Below are positions 15,807 to 25,764 of a stretch of DNA of 64,000 nucleotides, one piece after another (within the stretch, counting starts at the first letter, position 1; every line of letters starts with the position of its first letter). Origin of the DNA: Microbacterium sp. APC 3901 (GTDB lineage Bacteria; Actinomycetota; Actinomycetes; Actinomycetales; Microbacteriaceae). The notes under the pieces were generated by a model. That model saw only the letters and a program-made list of their open reading frames with translations. It was not told the DNA's origin and did not search any database. The stretch is from positions 218,692 through 282,691 of the forward strand of contig NZ_JASDCU010000003.1 in NCBI RefSeq assembly GCF_030407765.1, given 5' to 3'. The translations under genes were made by a program, and so were the position numbers.

Positions 15807-16796
15807 GTGTCGGTTCTCGAGGGCGCGAGCATCCTCATCACTGGCGGCACAGGGTCATTCGGCAAGGCGTTCATACGCCACGCCCTGACCCACCTCAACC
15901 CCCGGCGGCTGGTCATCTTCTCGCGGGACGAGCTCAAGCAGTACGAGGTGCGACAGCAGTTCGGCGACGACCCTCGGCTGCGATGGTTCATCGGCGACAT
16001 CCGCGATGAGCGCCGTCTCGCTCGCGCCCTGCACGGCGTCGACTACGTGGTGCATGCCGCTGCGCTGAAGCAGGTGGACACCGCGGAGTACAACCCTTTC
16101 GAGTTCGTCAAGACGAACATCCTGGGCAGCCAGAACGTGATCGAGGCGTCGATCGATGCCGGCGTCAAGCGTGTCGTGGCGCTCTCGACCGACAAGGCCT
16201 CGAGCCCGATCAACCTCTACGGTGCGACCAAGCTCACCGCCGACAAGCTCTTCATCACCGGCAACCACTACGCCGCCGCGTACGACACGCGGTTCGCCGT
16301 CGTGCGCTACGGCAACGTCATGGGATCCCGAGGGTCGGTCATCCCGTTCTTCTCCCGGCTGGGCGCCGAAGGCAAGCCGCTCCCGATCACCGATCTGCGG
16401 TGCACCCGGTTCTTCATCACGCTCCCCCAGGCCGTCGAGATGGTGGTCGACACGTTCGAGCTCATGCAGGGAGGCGAGCTCCTCGTCCCCCGCATCCCGT
16501 CGATGAAGGTCACCGACCTCGCGCACGCCGTCGTGCCGGGAGCCGAGCTCGTCGACGTGGGGCTGCGCCCCGGCGAGAAGCTCCATGAGGAGATGATCAG
16601 CCCGGAGGAGGGCCGCCGCGCGGTGACGGTCAACGACGGCAAGTACTTCATCATCCAGCCGGACCTCGCCTCGTGGGGCTATCAGATGCCCGCAGGCGCA
16701 GTGCCGGTGCCCGAAGGCTTCGCCTATCGTTCGGACAGCAACGACCGATGGTATTCGCAGCAGGAGATCGCGGAGATCATCGAGGCGGGGATCTGA
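15807..16796 (+). CDS. pseB: UDP-N-acetylglucosamine 4,6-dehydratase (inverting)
   Basis: A 329-residue short-chain dehydrogenase/reductase performing the first pseudaminic-acid step, UDP-GlcNAc to UDP-2-acetamido-2,6-dideoxy-L-arabino-hexos-4-ulose. The NAD(P) loop GGTGSFGK spans residues 13-20. The catalytic set Asp129-Lys130 (STDKASSP) with Tyr138 and Lys142 (LYGATK) is that of PseB/FlaA1. Length is typical for the soluble hexameric enzyme, without the membrane part seen in PglF-type dehydratases. The GTG start has GAGGAG 5 bases upstream. It is followed after 2 bases by pseC. Confidence 0.93.
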   Translation: MSVLEGASILITGGTGSFGKAFIRHALTHLNPRRLVIFSRDELKQYEVRQQFGDDPRLRWFIGDIRDERRLARALHGVDYVVHAAALKQVDTAEYNPFEFVKTNILGSQNVIEASIDAGVKRVVALSTDKASSPINLYGATKLTADKLFITGNHYAAAYDTRFAVVRYGNVMGSRGSVIPFFSRLGAEGKPLPITDLRCTRFFITLPQAVEMVVDTFELMQGGELLVPRIPSMKVTDLAHAVVPGAELVDVGLRPGEKLHEEMISPEEGRRAVTVNDGKYFIIQPDLASWGYQMPAGAVPVPEGFAYRSDSNDRWYSQQEIAEIIEAGI

Positions 16797-16798
16797 CG

Positions 16799-17923
16799 AT
16801 GCTGCCGTACGGGCGTCAGTCGATCTCGGAGGACGACATCCAGGCCGTCGTCGAGGTGCTCCGCGGCGACTGGCTCACGACGGGCCCAGCGGTGGCCGCC
16901 TTCGAGGCGCGGCTCGGCGAGGTCGCCGGCGGGCACCGGGCAGTCACCGCGACGTCGGGAACCGCAGCGCTCCACATGGCGTACGGTGCCGCAGGCGTCA
17001 CCCGGGGCGACACCGTCGTCTCGACGCCCATGACCTTCATCGCCACGACGGCCATGGCATCGGTCCTCGGTGCGAACATCGTCTTCGCCGATGTCGAAGA
17101 AGACACGGCGCTGATCGACCCGGATGCGGTCGACGCGCTCGTGGACGAGCGGACCAAGGTGATCGCCGCCGTCGACTACGCGGGCCACCCTGCGGACTAC
17201 GACAGGCTCTCCGCCGCTGCCGCACGGGTCGACGCGCTCGTCCTCGACGACGCCGCACATTCGATAGGCAGCACATACAAGGGTCGACCCGTGGGCGACC
17301 TGGCGGACCTGACCACGTTCTCGTTCTTCCCCACGAAGAATCTGACGACGGGCGAGGGCGGCGCCCTCGTCGCCAAGGATCCGCTGATCGCACAGCGCGC
17401 CCACGAGTTCCACTTCATCGGGCTCGTGCGCGACCCCGACCGATTCGCGATGACGACCGAGGGCGCCTGGCATCAGGAGGTCCACGAGTTCGGCTTCAAC
17501 TACCGCCTGGACGACATCGCCTGCGCGCTCGGCCTCTCTCAGCTGGCGCGGCTCGACACGTTCCGGCGGCGACGCGCCGAGATCACTCGTCGCTACGACG
17601 CGGCGCTCTCGAGCATCGACGGGGTGCGCACGCCGATCCAGCGCGACCATGTCGAGCTGATCCGACATCTCTATCCCGTGCGCATCCTCGACCAGCGCCG
17701 CCGAGAGGTCTTCGACCGGATGCGTGCAGACGGCATCGGGGTGCAGGTCAACTACATGCCCGTCTACTGGCATCCCGTCTATGCGGATGCCGGCTACCGC
17801 CGCGGAATGTGCCCCAATGCTGAAGCCTTCTATGCCGAGGAGCTTTCGCTCCCCATCCACCCGGAGCTCACCGACGATCAGGTCGACCAGGTCGTCGAGT
17901 CGCTCGTCAGGGCTCTCCGTTGA
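16799..17923 (+). CDS. pseC: UDP-4-amino-4,6-dideoxy-AltNAc aminotransferase
   Basis: A 374-residue PLP enzyme of the DegT/DnrJ/EryC1/StrS family, aminating C4 of the PseB product. The PLP lysine is Lys180 in SFFPTKNLTTGEGG; TSGTAALHMAY (residues 52-62) binds the cofactor phosphate, and LDDAAHSIGS supplies the aspartate contacting the pyridine nitrogen. The C-terminal QVNYMPVYWHPVY stretch is typical of PseC. The ATG lies 2 bases after the pseB stop; earlier in-frame starts lie inside pseB. The stop codon overlaps the next start (TTGA). Confidence 0.9.
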   Translation: MLPYGRQSISEDDIQAVVEVLRGDWLTTGPAVAAFEARLGEVAGGHRAVTATSGTAALHMAYGAAGVTRGDTVVSTPMTFIATTAMASVLGANIVFADVEEDTALIDPDAVDALVDERTKVIAAVDYAGHPADYDRLSAAAARVDALVLDDAAHSIGSTYKGRPVGDLADLTTFSFFPTKNLTTGEGGALVAKDPLIAQRAHEFHFIGLVRDPDRFAMTTEGAWHQEVHEFGFNYRLDDIACALGLSQLARLDTFRRRRAEITRRYDAALSSIDGVRTPIQRDHVELIRHLYPVRILDQRRREVFDRMRADGIGVQVNYMPVYWHPVYADAGYRRGMCPNAEAFYAEELSLPIHPELTDDQVDQVVESLVRALR

Positions 17924-18651
17924 CGCGCATCGGCATCATCACCCAGGCGCGGATGACCAGCAGCCGCCTCCCGGGCAAGGTGCTGATTCCCGCCGGCGGC
18001 CGGTCGATGCTCGATCACCATATCGACAGACTCGTCGCCGCCGATCTCCCGGTGATCCTCGCCACCACGACGAACGCCGCTGACGACGCTCTCGCGGCGC
18101 TCGGGCACGCGCGAGGGGTCGAGGTCTTCCGCGGCAGCGAGGTCGACGTGCTGAGTCGGTTCGCCGGGGCGGCGACGTCCGCGGGGCTCGATGTCGTCGT
18201 GAGAGTGACCTCGGACTGCCCTCTGATAGACCCCGCGCTCATCGCTGAAGGCGTTCGCCGATTCGTCGATCTCGATGATCCTCACGCCCACGTCTCCAAC
18301 GTCCTCGAGCGTACCTACCCGCGCGGGTTCGACTTCGAGGTCTTCTCTGCGTCCGCCCTCGCCGACGCCGACAGGAACGCCATCGAGCCGGCCGAGCGCG
18401 AACACGTCACCCCCTACCTCTACGCGGGACGTTCGCCGCGTTCGAGCATCCACTCGATCACCCGGCAGATCGACGCCTCGCGCTACCGGGTGACCCTGGA
18501 CACCCCGGAGGACCTGTCCGTCATCCGGGCGCTCATCGAGGCGCACGGCGCTGCATCGCTGGACGTCTCCGAGATCGTGGCCGTCCTGGAGGCACACCCC
18601 GAGCTCGCCGCAGTCAACGCGCACGTGGAGCAGAAGAAGCTCGGAGAATGA
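17920..18651 (+). CDS. pseF: Cytidylyltransferase activating the nonulosonic acid (SpsF/PseF type)
   Basis: A 243-residue nucleotidyltransferase. The N-terminal GIITQARMTSSRLPGKVL motif is the SpsF/CMP-sugar synthetase nucleotide loop, followed by DHHIDRL and VVRVTSDCPLIDP with the metal-binding aspartate; YPRGFDFEVF is the sugar-binding segment. It would convert pseudaminic acid to its CMP form, the donor for the transferase. It most resembles SpsF of Bacillus spore-coat clusters rather than Campylobacter PseF, so substrate assignment comes from the cluster. The start is a TTG overlapping the pseC stop. It converges with the wzt gene, with 25 bases between the stops. Confidence 0.8.
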   Translation: MTRIGIITQARMTSSRLPGKVLIPAGGRSMLDHHIDRLVAADLPVILATTTNAADDALAALGHARGVEVFRGSEVDVLSRFAGAATSAGLDVVVRVTSDCPLIDPALIAEGVRRFVDLDDPHAHVSNVLERTYPRGFDFEVFSASALADADRNAIEPAEREHVTPYLYAGRSPRSSIHSITRQIDASRYRVTLDTPEDLSVIRALIEAHGAASLDVSEIVAVLEAHPELAAVNAHVEQKKLGE

Positions 18652-18676
18652 CCGTGAGGGCGACCGCCCGCCTGCG

Positions 18677-19414
18677 TCAGCCGCGGTTGTAGTCGGCGTT
18701 GTACCGGTCGAGGACGTCTGTGATCGGCCCGTCCAGGGCGAGCGTGCCCTTGTCGAGATACAGACCCCGGGTGCAGAAGCGACGGAGGTCCCGCTCGTTG
18801 TGGCTGACGAAGAAGAGCGTGCGTCCCTCGGCGAGGAGCTCGTCGATGCGCTTGTAGCACTTGTCTTTGAACGCCTTGTCTCCGACGGCGAGAACCTCGT
18901 CGACGAGCAGGATCGGCTCGTCGAGCTGGGACACGACCGAGAACGCCAGGCGCACCTTCATGCCGTTGGACAGGTGCTTGTAGGGAGTGTCCTCGAATCC
19001 CGCCAGCTCGGCGAAGGCGATCATGTCGTCGTAGCGCAGCGCGACCGCGTCGCGCGGCATTCCGTGCAGACCCGCCATCAAGGCGACGTTCTCCCGCACG
19101 GTCAGATCTCCCACGAACCCGCCCGTGATCTCGATCAGCGGGGCGACTCCACCGTGCACCTTCACCGCCCCCTCGTCGGGGAGCAGCACGTTCGCGACGA
19201 GACGGAGCAGCGTGGACTTGCCCTGGCCGTTGCGTCCGACGACGCCGATCGACTCCCCCTGCTGCACCGTGAACGAGACGTCACGCAGCGCCCAGAACTC
19301 ACCCGAGCGCGACCGCCGCGCCGCAGGGGCGAACAGGTCTTTGAAGTTCTGACGCCCACGGCGGTTGCGGCGGAACCGAACGCCCAGCCCGTTGGCCTCG
19401 ATCGCGACGGTCAT
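18677..19414 (-). CDS. wzt: ABC transporter ATPase for polysaccharide/teichoic acid export
   Basis: A 245-residue ATPase: Walker A VGRNGQGKST at about residues 55-64, signature LSNGMKVRLAF, Walker B ILLVDEVLAVGD and switch FVSHNE. The GDKAFKDKCYKRID segment after Walker B is diagnostic of the Wzt/TagH/RfbE group. It lacks the C-terminal carbohydrate-binding domain present in Wzt proteins that read a chain-terminator, so export is probably not gated by a terminal cap. The ATG overlaps the permease stop by 4 bases. It is the last gene of the rmlA-to-wzt unit. Confidence 0.9.
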   Translation of the reverse strand: MTVAIEANGLGVRFRRNRRGRQNFKDLFAPAARRSRSGEFWALRDVSFTVQQGESIGVVGRNGQGKSTLLRLVANVLLPDEGAVKVHGGVAPLIEITGGFVGDLTVRENVALMAGLHGMPRDAVALRYDDMIAFAELAGFEDTPYKHLSNGMKVRLAFSVVSQLDEPILLVDEVLAVGDKAFKDKCYKRIDELLAEGRTLFFVSHNERDLRRFCTRGLYLDKGTLALDGPITDVLDRYNADYNRG

Positions 19415-20232
19415 CCCAGCTCCTTCAGCACGGTGCGCTCGAGGGACCGGAAGGTCCATACGCCGAGCGCCAGAATGACGAGGGTCATGCCCACGCTGAC
19501 GAGCAGCGTGAAGAGATTCCACTGGTCGGGGAAGAACGGCATCCGATAGAGCATGAAGATCCCGGCCAGCGGGTTGAACGCACCGAGGGTCTGGAAGATT
19601 CCGGGAAGATCTGTCACGTTGTAGATGATCGGGGTCGCATAGAACATGGCGCGCAGAATCAGCGCGGTCGTGCGCTCCAGGTCGACGAAGAGGACGCAGA
19701 GCGGGGCGACCAGAAGCCCCAGGCCCACGAGCAGGACGGTCTGCAGGAAGATCGCGACCGGAACCCAGAGGATTCCCCATCCGACCTGGACCGTGTGGGC
19801 CGGATCCTGCTCCACCAGCAGGTTGATGATCACGAACGCGGCGAGCACCGGCAGAGAGAAGAGGAACTCGACGCCCTTGCTCAACACGATGCGGTTCACC
19901 CAGATCGAGCGAGGGATCGCGGTCGATCGCACCAGCCTCGCGTCCTTCTTGAACGCGCGAGTGAAGTCGGTGACCGACGTGTTGAACCATACCCAGGGCA
20001 GCAGGGCGCTGATGAGGAACACGATGTACGGGTCTTCACCGACATCGCGGTTGAAGATCTGTGTGAAGACGAACCAGTAGATCACGCTCATCACGAGCGG
20101 ATCGAGCACCGACCAGAGGTAGCCGAGCAGGCTCGTCGAGTACCGCACCTTGAGGTCCCTGGCCGACAGCAGCCACAGGGAATGCAGATAGCGCCGGGGC
20201 GTTCCGGGCGCCCCGGCAGCAGTATGACTCAC
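19411..20232 (-). CDS. wzm: ABC-2 type permease for polysaccharide/teichoic acid export
   Basis: A 273-residue integral membrane protein of the Wzm/TagG family: a cytoplasmic amphipathic start (LWLLSARDLKVRYSTSLLGY) followed by six hydrophobic segments, and the FYATPIIYNVTDLPG loop near residue 205. GTG at 20232 was chosen because it leaves 10 bases after the glf stop and gives the usual family N-terminus; longer frames would run into glf. With the overlapping wzt gene it forms a complete exporter for an undecaprenyl-linked glycan. Confidence 0.9.
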   Translation of the reverse strand: MSHTAAGAPGTPRRYLHSLWLLSARDLKVRYSTSLLGYLWSVLDPLVMSVIYWFVFTQIFNRDVGEDPYIVFLISALLPWVWFNTSVTDFTRAFKKDARLVRSTAIPRSIWVNRIVLSKGVEFLFSLPVLAAFVIINLLVEQDPAHTVQVGWGILWVPVAIFLQTVLLVGLGLLVAPLCVLFVDLERTTALILRAMFYATPIIYNVTDLPGIFQTLGAFNPLAGIFMLYRMPFFPDQWNLFTLLVSVGMTLVILALGVWTFRSLERTVLKELG

Positions 20233-20242
20233 AGTGCCGAGT

Positions 20243-21403
<1,161 letters not shown>

Positions 21404-21442
21404 TCACATCCGCACGGCGTCGCGCACGGCACACAGCAGACA

Positions 21443-21469
21443 ACTCTACCGGCAGCGGACTCGGCGCAA
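21443..21469 (-). promoter_or_regulatory. Possible internal promoter before glf
   Basis: On the minus strand TTGCGC (21469-21464), a 15-base spacer and TAGAGT (21448-21443). The spacer is short, so this is weak; it would let glf-wzm-wzt be expressed separately from the rml genes. Confidence 0.3.
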
Positions 21470-21473
21470 CCTG

Positions 21474-23567
21474 TCAGCGCGACTCGGCACCGCGGGGCTC
21501 CCCGACCTCGAGCATCTCCCGCAGCATCGGAGCGAGAGTGCGCCCGTACGAGTCGGAGATGTGATTGTCGTCGATGTACACGGCGATGTTGCCGATGGAT
21601 CCTCGACACACGCCCTCGGGGCAGAGCCAGGGCCGGAAGTCCACAGCGGTGACCCCCTCGGCCACCGCGAGATCGTCGAGATCCTCCCCGACGGCGAACC
21701 CGGGCTCGGGAACGTCGCACGATGCTGCATCAGCGCCGGGAGCGATCTCCGACTCCTCCAGCGCGCACTGGTACATGTCGAAGTCGAAGCGCGGATTGTC
21801 GCGCACGGCGATCACCTGCATCCCGTGCGCGGTGAGCTCGTCGGCGATCTCTCGGATTCCCTCCACGAGCACCTCGGGAGCCGCGGGATCAGCCCGAGTC
21901 ACGACGAGGTACACGGCATCGGGCTGCACCCTCGTCGCGTACTCGATCGCAGCGGCGCGCCACTCCTCGCACTGAGATACGGCATCGGACCGGATCGGTG
22001 CACCGATGCCGATCGCGCATCCCCCCTTCAACAGGGCGACGATGCCCCACCCCTGCTCGTCGGCGACGACCGTGAGCGGCGACATGAGCTGCTGTGCGTG
22101 CGAGTCCCCCATCACGAGCACCCGCCATGCATCCGAGGCCCCCGCGTTGGCGTTCTGAACGCAGCTGCCCTGCAGCGCCGGCGTCAGGGGCTCGAGCTCG
22201 CCCGCGCAGCTGCCCTTCAGATCCACCCACTCCTCATCGAGAGCCGTCGCCAGCGGGATCAGCGGAAGATCTTGGGCAGAGAGGTCGATCGGCGCATCGA
22301 TCTGCGCAGCCCCCGGGTATCCGCCGGTGTCGTCGGTCACGAGGGCGGCCTCACGCTGCTCGATCGTGAGCTGCCACACGGTGAGCGGTGCGGCGACGAC
22401 GAGGACGGACGCGGCGAGGACCAGCGCACCGAGCCGATGCGACCGATCGAGGACGGCGGAGTCTCGAACCGGCCTCTCGACCAGCATCGACACGAGTCTC
22501 GCGAGCACGAAGGACACGAGGACGATTCCGACGCCGGCGAGCCATCCCGGCTCGCTACGGCCGCTCAGCATCATCCACGTCACGAGCACGGGCCAGTGCA
22601 CGAGATAGAGCGCATACGCGTCGCGTGAGACGTAGCGCAACGACGCTGACTCGAGGATCATCGCAGGGCCGCCTCGCGGGCGGTCGCGCCCGGCGACGAT
22701 GACGAGCGCCGTGCAGATCACCGGCCACAGAGCGAGATACCCGGGGAATCCGCCCTGCACGTCGAGCACGATTCCGCACATCACGATGCCGACGATGCCG
22801 ATCCATCCGAGGATCGCCCCGATCGACGGACGGACGCGGACGTAGGGAAGAGCGATCGCGACGAGTGAGCCCGCCGCGAACTCCCACAGTCGCGTCCGCG
22901 TGTCGAAATAGGCGAACGACTGGGCCCGCATCGTCTCGACGACCGAGAACCCGAGTGAGGCGAGGAAGATGGTGCCGAACACCAACGCCAAGGCGGGGAC
23001 GATCATGCGCCGTCGGCTGCGGAGCACCACCCACACCGCCGCGATGATCAGCGGCCAGAGGATGAAGACCTGCCCTTGGACCGAGAGCGACCAGAAGTGC
23101 TGGAACGGACTGGGCGTGACGGACTCGCGCGCGTAGTAGTCGACCTCCGACAGTGCCAGCGCCCAGTTCTCGACGTAGAAGAGGCTCGACCAGGCTTCAC
23201 GCCAGACGCGCGGCCACTCGGTCTGCGGATACGCCGCGAGCGCGACGCCGAGCACACCGACGATCGTCACGGCGGCCGCGGGCAGCAGCCGTCGGAAGCG
23301 GCGCAGCCAGAACGATCCGAGTGCGAGCGGATGCTGGGTCTCGACCCGCCGCACGAACGACGCGGTGAGGAAGAACGCCGACACCATCAGGAAGACGTCG
23401 ACTCCGCCCGAGACGCGGCCCAGCCACACGTGGTATGCCACGACGAGCAGGATCGCGAGCGCACGGAGACCGTCGATGTCCGCGCGGTGCGTCGCAGTGC
23501 GCACGGAGTCAGCCTCGGGAGGCCGAAGCCGTATCGGTCGCGTCGGGTTCATGAAAAGTGGGCGCAT
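21474..23567 (-). CDS. OafA/YrhL-type acyltransferase with C-terminal SGNH domain
   Basis: A 697-residue two-domain enzyme. Residues about 30-400 are the ten-helix acyltransferase-3 domain, starting RADIDGLRALAILLVVAYHV with the catalytic-type histidine. Residues about 430-697 are an extracytoplasmic SGNH hydrolase/transferase domain: VLVMGDSHAQQ carries the serine of block I and YIDDNHISDSYGR the Asp-x-x-His of block V. This architecture O-acetylates surface polysaccharide or peptidoglycan. The start is uncertain between the ATGs at 23567 and 23552; neither has a good Shine-Dalgarno. It follows a second enzyme of the same architecture in one transcription unit. Confidence 0.88.
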   Translation of the reverse strand: MRPLFMNPTRPIRLRPPEADSVRTATHRADIDGLRALAILLVVAYHVWLGRVSGGVDVFLMVSAFFLTASFVRRVETQHPLALGSFWLRRFRRLLPAAAVTIVGVLGVALAAYPQTEWPRVWREAWSSLFYVENWALALSEVDYYARESVTPSPFQHFWSLSVQGQVFILWPLIIAAVWVVLRSRRRMIVPALALVFGTIFLASLGFSVVETMRAQSFAYFDTRTRLWEFAAGSLVAIALPYVRVRPSIGAILGWIGIVGIVMCGIVLDVQGGFPGYLALWPVICTALVIVAGRDRPRGGPAMILESASLRYVSRDAYALYLVHWPVLVTWMMLSGRSEPGWLAGVGIVLVSFVLARLVSMLVERPVRDSAVLDRSHRLGALVLAASVLVVAAPLTVWQLTIEQREAALVTDDTGGYPGAAQIDAPIDLSAQDLPLIPLATALDEEWVDLKGSCAGELEPLTPALQGSCVQNANAGASDAWRVLVMGDSHAQQLMSPLTVVADEQGWGIVALLKGGCAIGIGAPIRSDAVSQCEEWRAAAIEYATRVQPDAVYLVVTRADPAAPEVLVEGIREIADELTAHGMQVIAVRDNPRFDFDMYQCALEESEIAPGADAASCDVPEPGFAVGEDLDDLAVAEGVTAVDFRPWLCPEGVCRGSIGNIAVYIDDNHISDSYGRTLAPMLREMLEVGEPRGAESR

Positions 23568-23619
23568 CGGCGGTGGTGTCGCCGCAGTCGTCTCGGGTCG
23601 ACCGTCTGCCGCTTTCAGC

Positions 23620-25764
23620 CTATCCGCTCTCCGTCAGCAACCGCTCGGCCGCTGCGTCGACCTCGGGTCCGAGCAGCCTGACGTACTCGAGGTTGAGGTG
23701 ATCCGCGTCGTAGTAGACGGGGATACCGCCCACCACGGCATAGCACGAGGTCGCGTCGCAGAAGCGATCCGTCAGATCCAGCACGCTGATCGACGCCGAT
23801 CCGGCTGCTGCACCGGCGGCGACGATCGGGTCGGCGGGGTGCGCCACAGCGCGTGGTCGCGCGCACGACTGCGGCTCGTCGGCGTTGAGGAGAACGCAGT
23901 CAGGGCTTCTGACCTCGCCGTTGAACGGCGGATCCGCGATCGCGAGCACCTTGATGCCCGCGTCGTTCCAGCGCGCCCAGTACGCAGACAGCCCTTGCGA
24001 CATCTGATCGATCTGCGGCCTGTCGCTCCCGTCATCCACCAGCTGAAGCCGCGATGCCATCGCGGTGATGACGAGGTCGGGGTCGTCTTCGATGATGGTC
24101 TCGACCAGATCGCGGGACCACTCGCGACACCTCTCGACATCGGCGGCACCCCACTCGCTGCGGAATCCGGTGAACTCGACGTCGGCCACCGGGCATCCCC
24201 CGTAGTAGCTCGTGTAGACGATCCAGCCGTTCTTCTCGGCGATGTCGAACACGGCTCCCTGCCACTGCTGTGCGTGCGAGTCTCCGACCAGCCAGACCCG
24301 GGTCGGATCCTGCACGCCACGCGAGAAGTCGCACTCGCGTGTGGTCTTCAGATCTCCGTAGGTGAGGATCGGCAGGAAGTCGCCGCACTCCGCAGGGGTG
24401 TAGAAGTACTCGTTCTTCTCCGTCATCACCGAATAGTCCGCAGCCCCGAACGGGTCGGCGCACTCGGCCCCCGGTGCGAGCGCCGACGGCCCTTCGCAGT
24501 TCGATGCGATGACATCGTCGGGCGGGCGGTCGCCCTCGACCCGCCCGTTGTACGACGCGAGCACGCCGGCCACGAGAGCCGCGATGATGATCATCCCGGT
24601 GACCATGAGCCCGAACGCCCGGCGGGAGGAACCACGCCAGTATCCCCATGTCTGGCCCGCGTCCTCGACGAACCGCTTCGTCAGCGCCGCCAGGACGAGT
24701 GCGGTCGCCAGCACCGCGAGCTTCGAGAGCGTGGTCGCCTCACCCCCGATCACGAACGGCGCGACGACGATGAGCGGCCAATGCCACAGATACAGAGAGT
24801 ACGAGATCCCGCCGACCCACTGCACGGGACGCAGGGCCGTCACCTTCGCATGCCACAGAGATGCGAACCCACCTCCGGCGAGGATCACCGCCGCCGTGCC
24901 GAGCACAGGCACCAGCGCGGTGTACCCGGGAAACGCAGTCGTGTGATCGTAGACGAGAGCGGCGAAGACGATGAGGGCGAACCCGAGCAGACTGACGATC
25001 TCAGCGGCCGCACGTCCGAGCGGTATCCGGCTTCCGAAAATCGCGATCGCCCCGCCGACGGCGAACTCCCACCCACGCGTGAATGTCGCGAAATACGCCT
25101 GGGGTGGTGCGACGGTCGTGTAGACCACGCTGGCGGCGAAGGAGAGCAGTCCCACCCCGGCCACGACCGCGATCAGGGCGTTGGCGGTCCTCGCCCTCGT
25201 TCCTCGTCTCGAGGCCGGGGCCGCGTTCCACCGCGACACGGCGAGCGCTGCCAACAGCAGCAGCGGCCAGACGATGTAGAACTGCTCCTCGACCGACAGC
25301 GACCAGTAGTGCTGCACGACGCTCGCCGCATCGTTGAGCGCCGAGTAGTTGACCGACATCGATGCGAGGAACCAGTTCTCGACATACCCCGCGCTCGCCG
25401 CGATCTCCCACGCACCCCGCTCCCAGCGAGGGTACGGAAGGAACAGCACGAGGAGCACGAGCGACACCGCGAGGACGAGCAGCGCCGCCGGAAGCAGGCG
25501 TCGGATCCGTCGAGCGTAGAAGGCGCCGAGTCGCACTCCCCCGGTCCGCGTCATCTCGCCGACGAGATGCCCCGTGATGAGGAAACCGGAGATCACGAAG
25601 AAGACATCGACACCGACATAGCCGCCGGGCATGCGGGAAGGCCAGAGGTGGTTGAGCACGACCAAGCCGATGGCCACGGCGCGAAGTGCCTGAATGTCGG
25701 TGCGGAAGACCCGCGCCTTCGGCGCGGCGAGCGGAGCATCCGCGGTCCGCGACAACGCGCTCAC
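23620..25764 (-). CDS. Second OafA/YrhL-type acyltransferase with SGNH domain
   Basis: A 714-residue protein with the same two-domain layout as its downstream neighbour. The acyltransferase-3 domain begins TDIQALRAVAIGLVVLNHLW; the SGNH domain has VWLVGDSHAQQW and, near the end, YYDADHLNLEYVR. The two differ clearly in sequence, so they probably modify different sugars or positions. Its ATG overlaps the rmlCD stop by 4 bases (ATGA), tying acyl transfer to dTDP-rhamnose synthesis in one operon. Confidence 0.88.
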   Translation of the reverse strand: MSALSRTADAPLAAPKARVFRTDIQALRAVAIGLVVLNHLWPSRMPGGYVGVDVFFVISGFLITGHLVGEMTRTGGVRLGAFYARRIRRLLPAALLVLAVSLVLLVLFLPYPRWERGAWEIAASAGYVENWFLASMSVNYSALNDAASVVQHYWSLSVEEQFYIVWPLLLLAALAVSRWNAAPASRRGTRARTANALIAVVAGVGLLSFAASVVYTTVAPPQAYFATFTRGWEFAVGGAIAIFGSRIPLGRAAAEIVSLLGFALIVFAALVYDHTTAFPGYTALVPVLGTAAVILAGGGFASLWHAKVTALRPVQWVGGISYSLYLWHWPLIVVAPFVIGGEATTLSKLAVLATALVLAALTKRFVEDAGQTWGYWRGSSRRAFGLMVTGMIIIAALVAGVLASYNGRVEGDRPPDDVIASNCEGPSALAPGAECADPFGAADYSVMTEKNEYFYTPAECGDFLPILTYGDLKTTRECDFSRGVQDPTRVWLVGDSHAQQWQGAVFDIAEKNGWIVYTSYYGGCPVADVEFTGFRSEWGAADVERCREWSRDLVETIIEDDPDLVITAMASRLQLVDDGSDRPQIDQMSQGLSAYWARWNDAGIKVLAIADPPFNGEVRSPDCVLLNADEPQSCARPRAVAHPADPIVAAGAAAGSASISVLDLTDRFCDATSCYAVVGGIPVYYDADHLNLEYVRLLGPEVDAAAERLLTESG

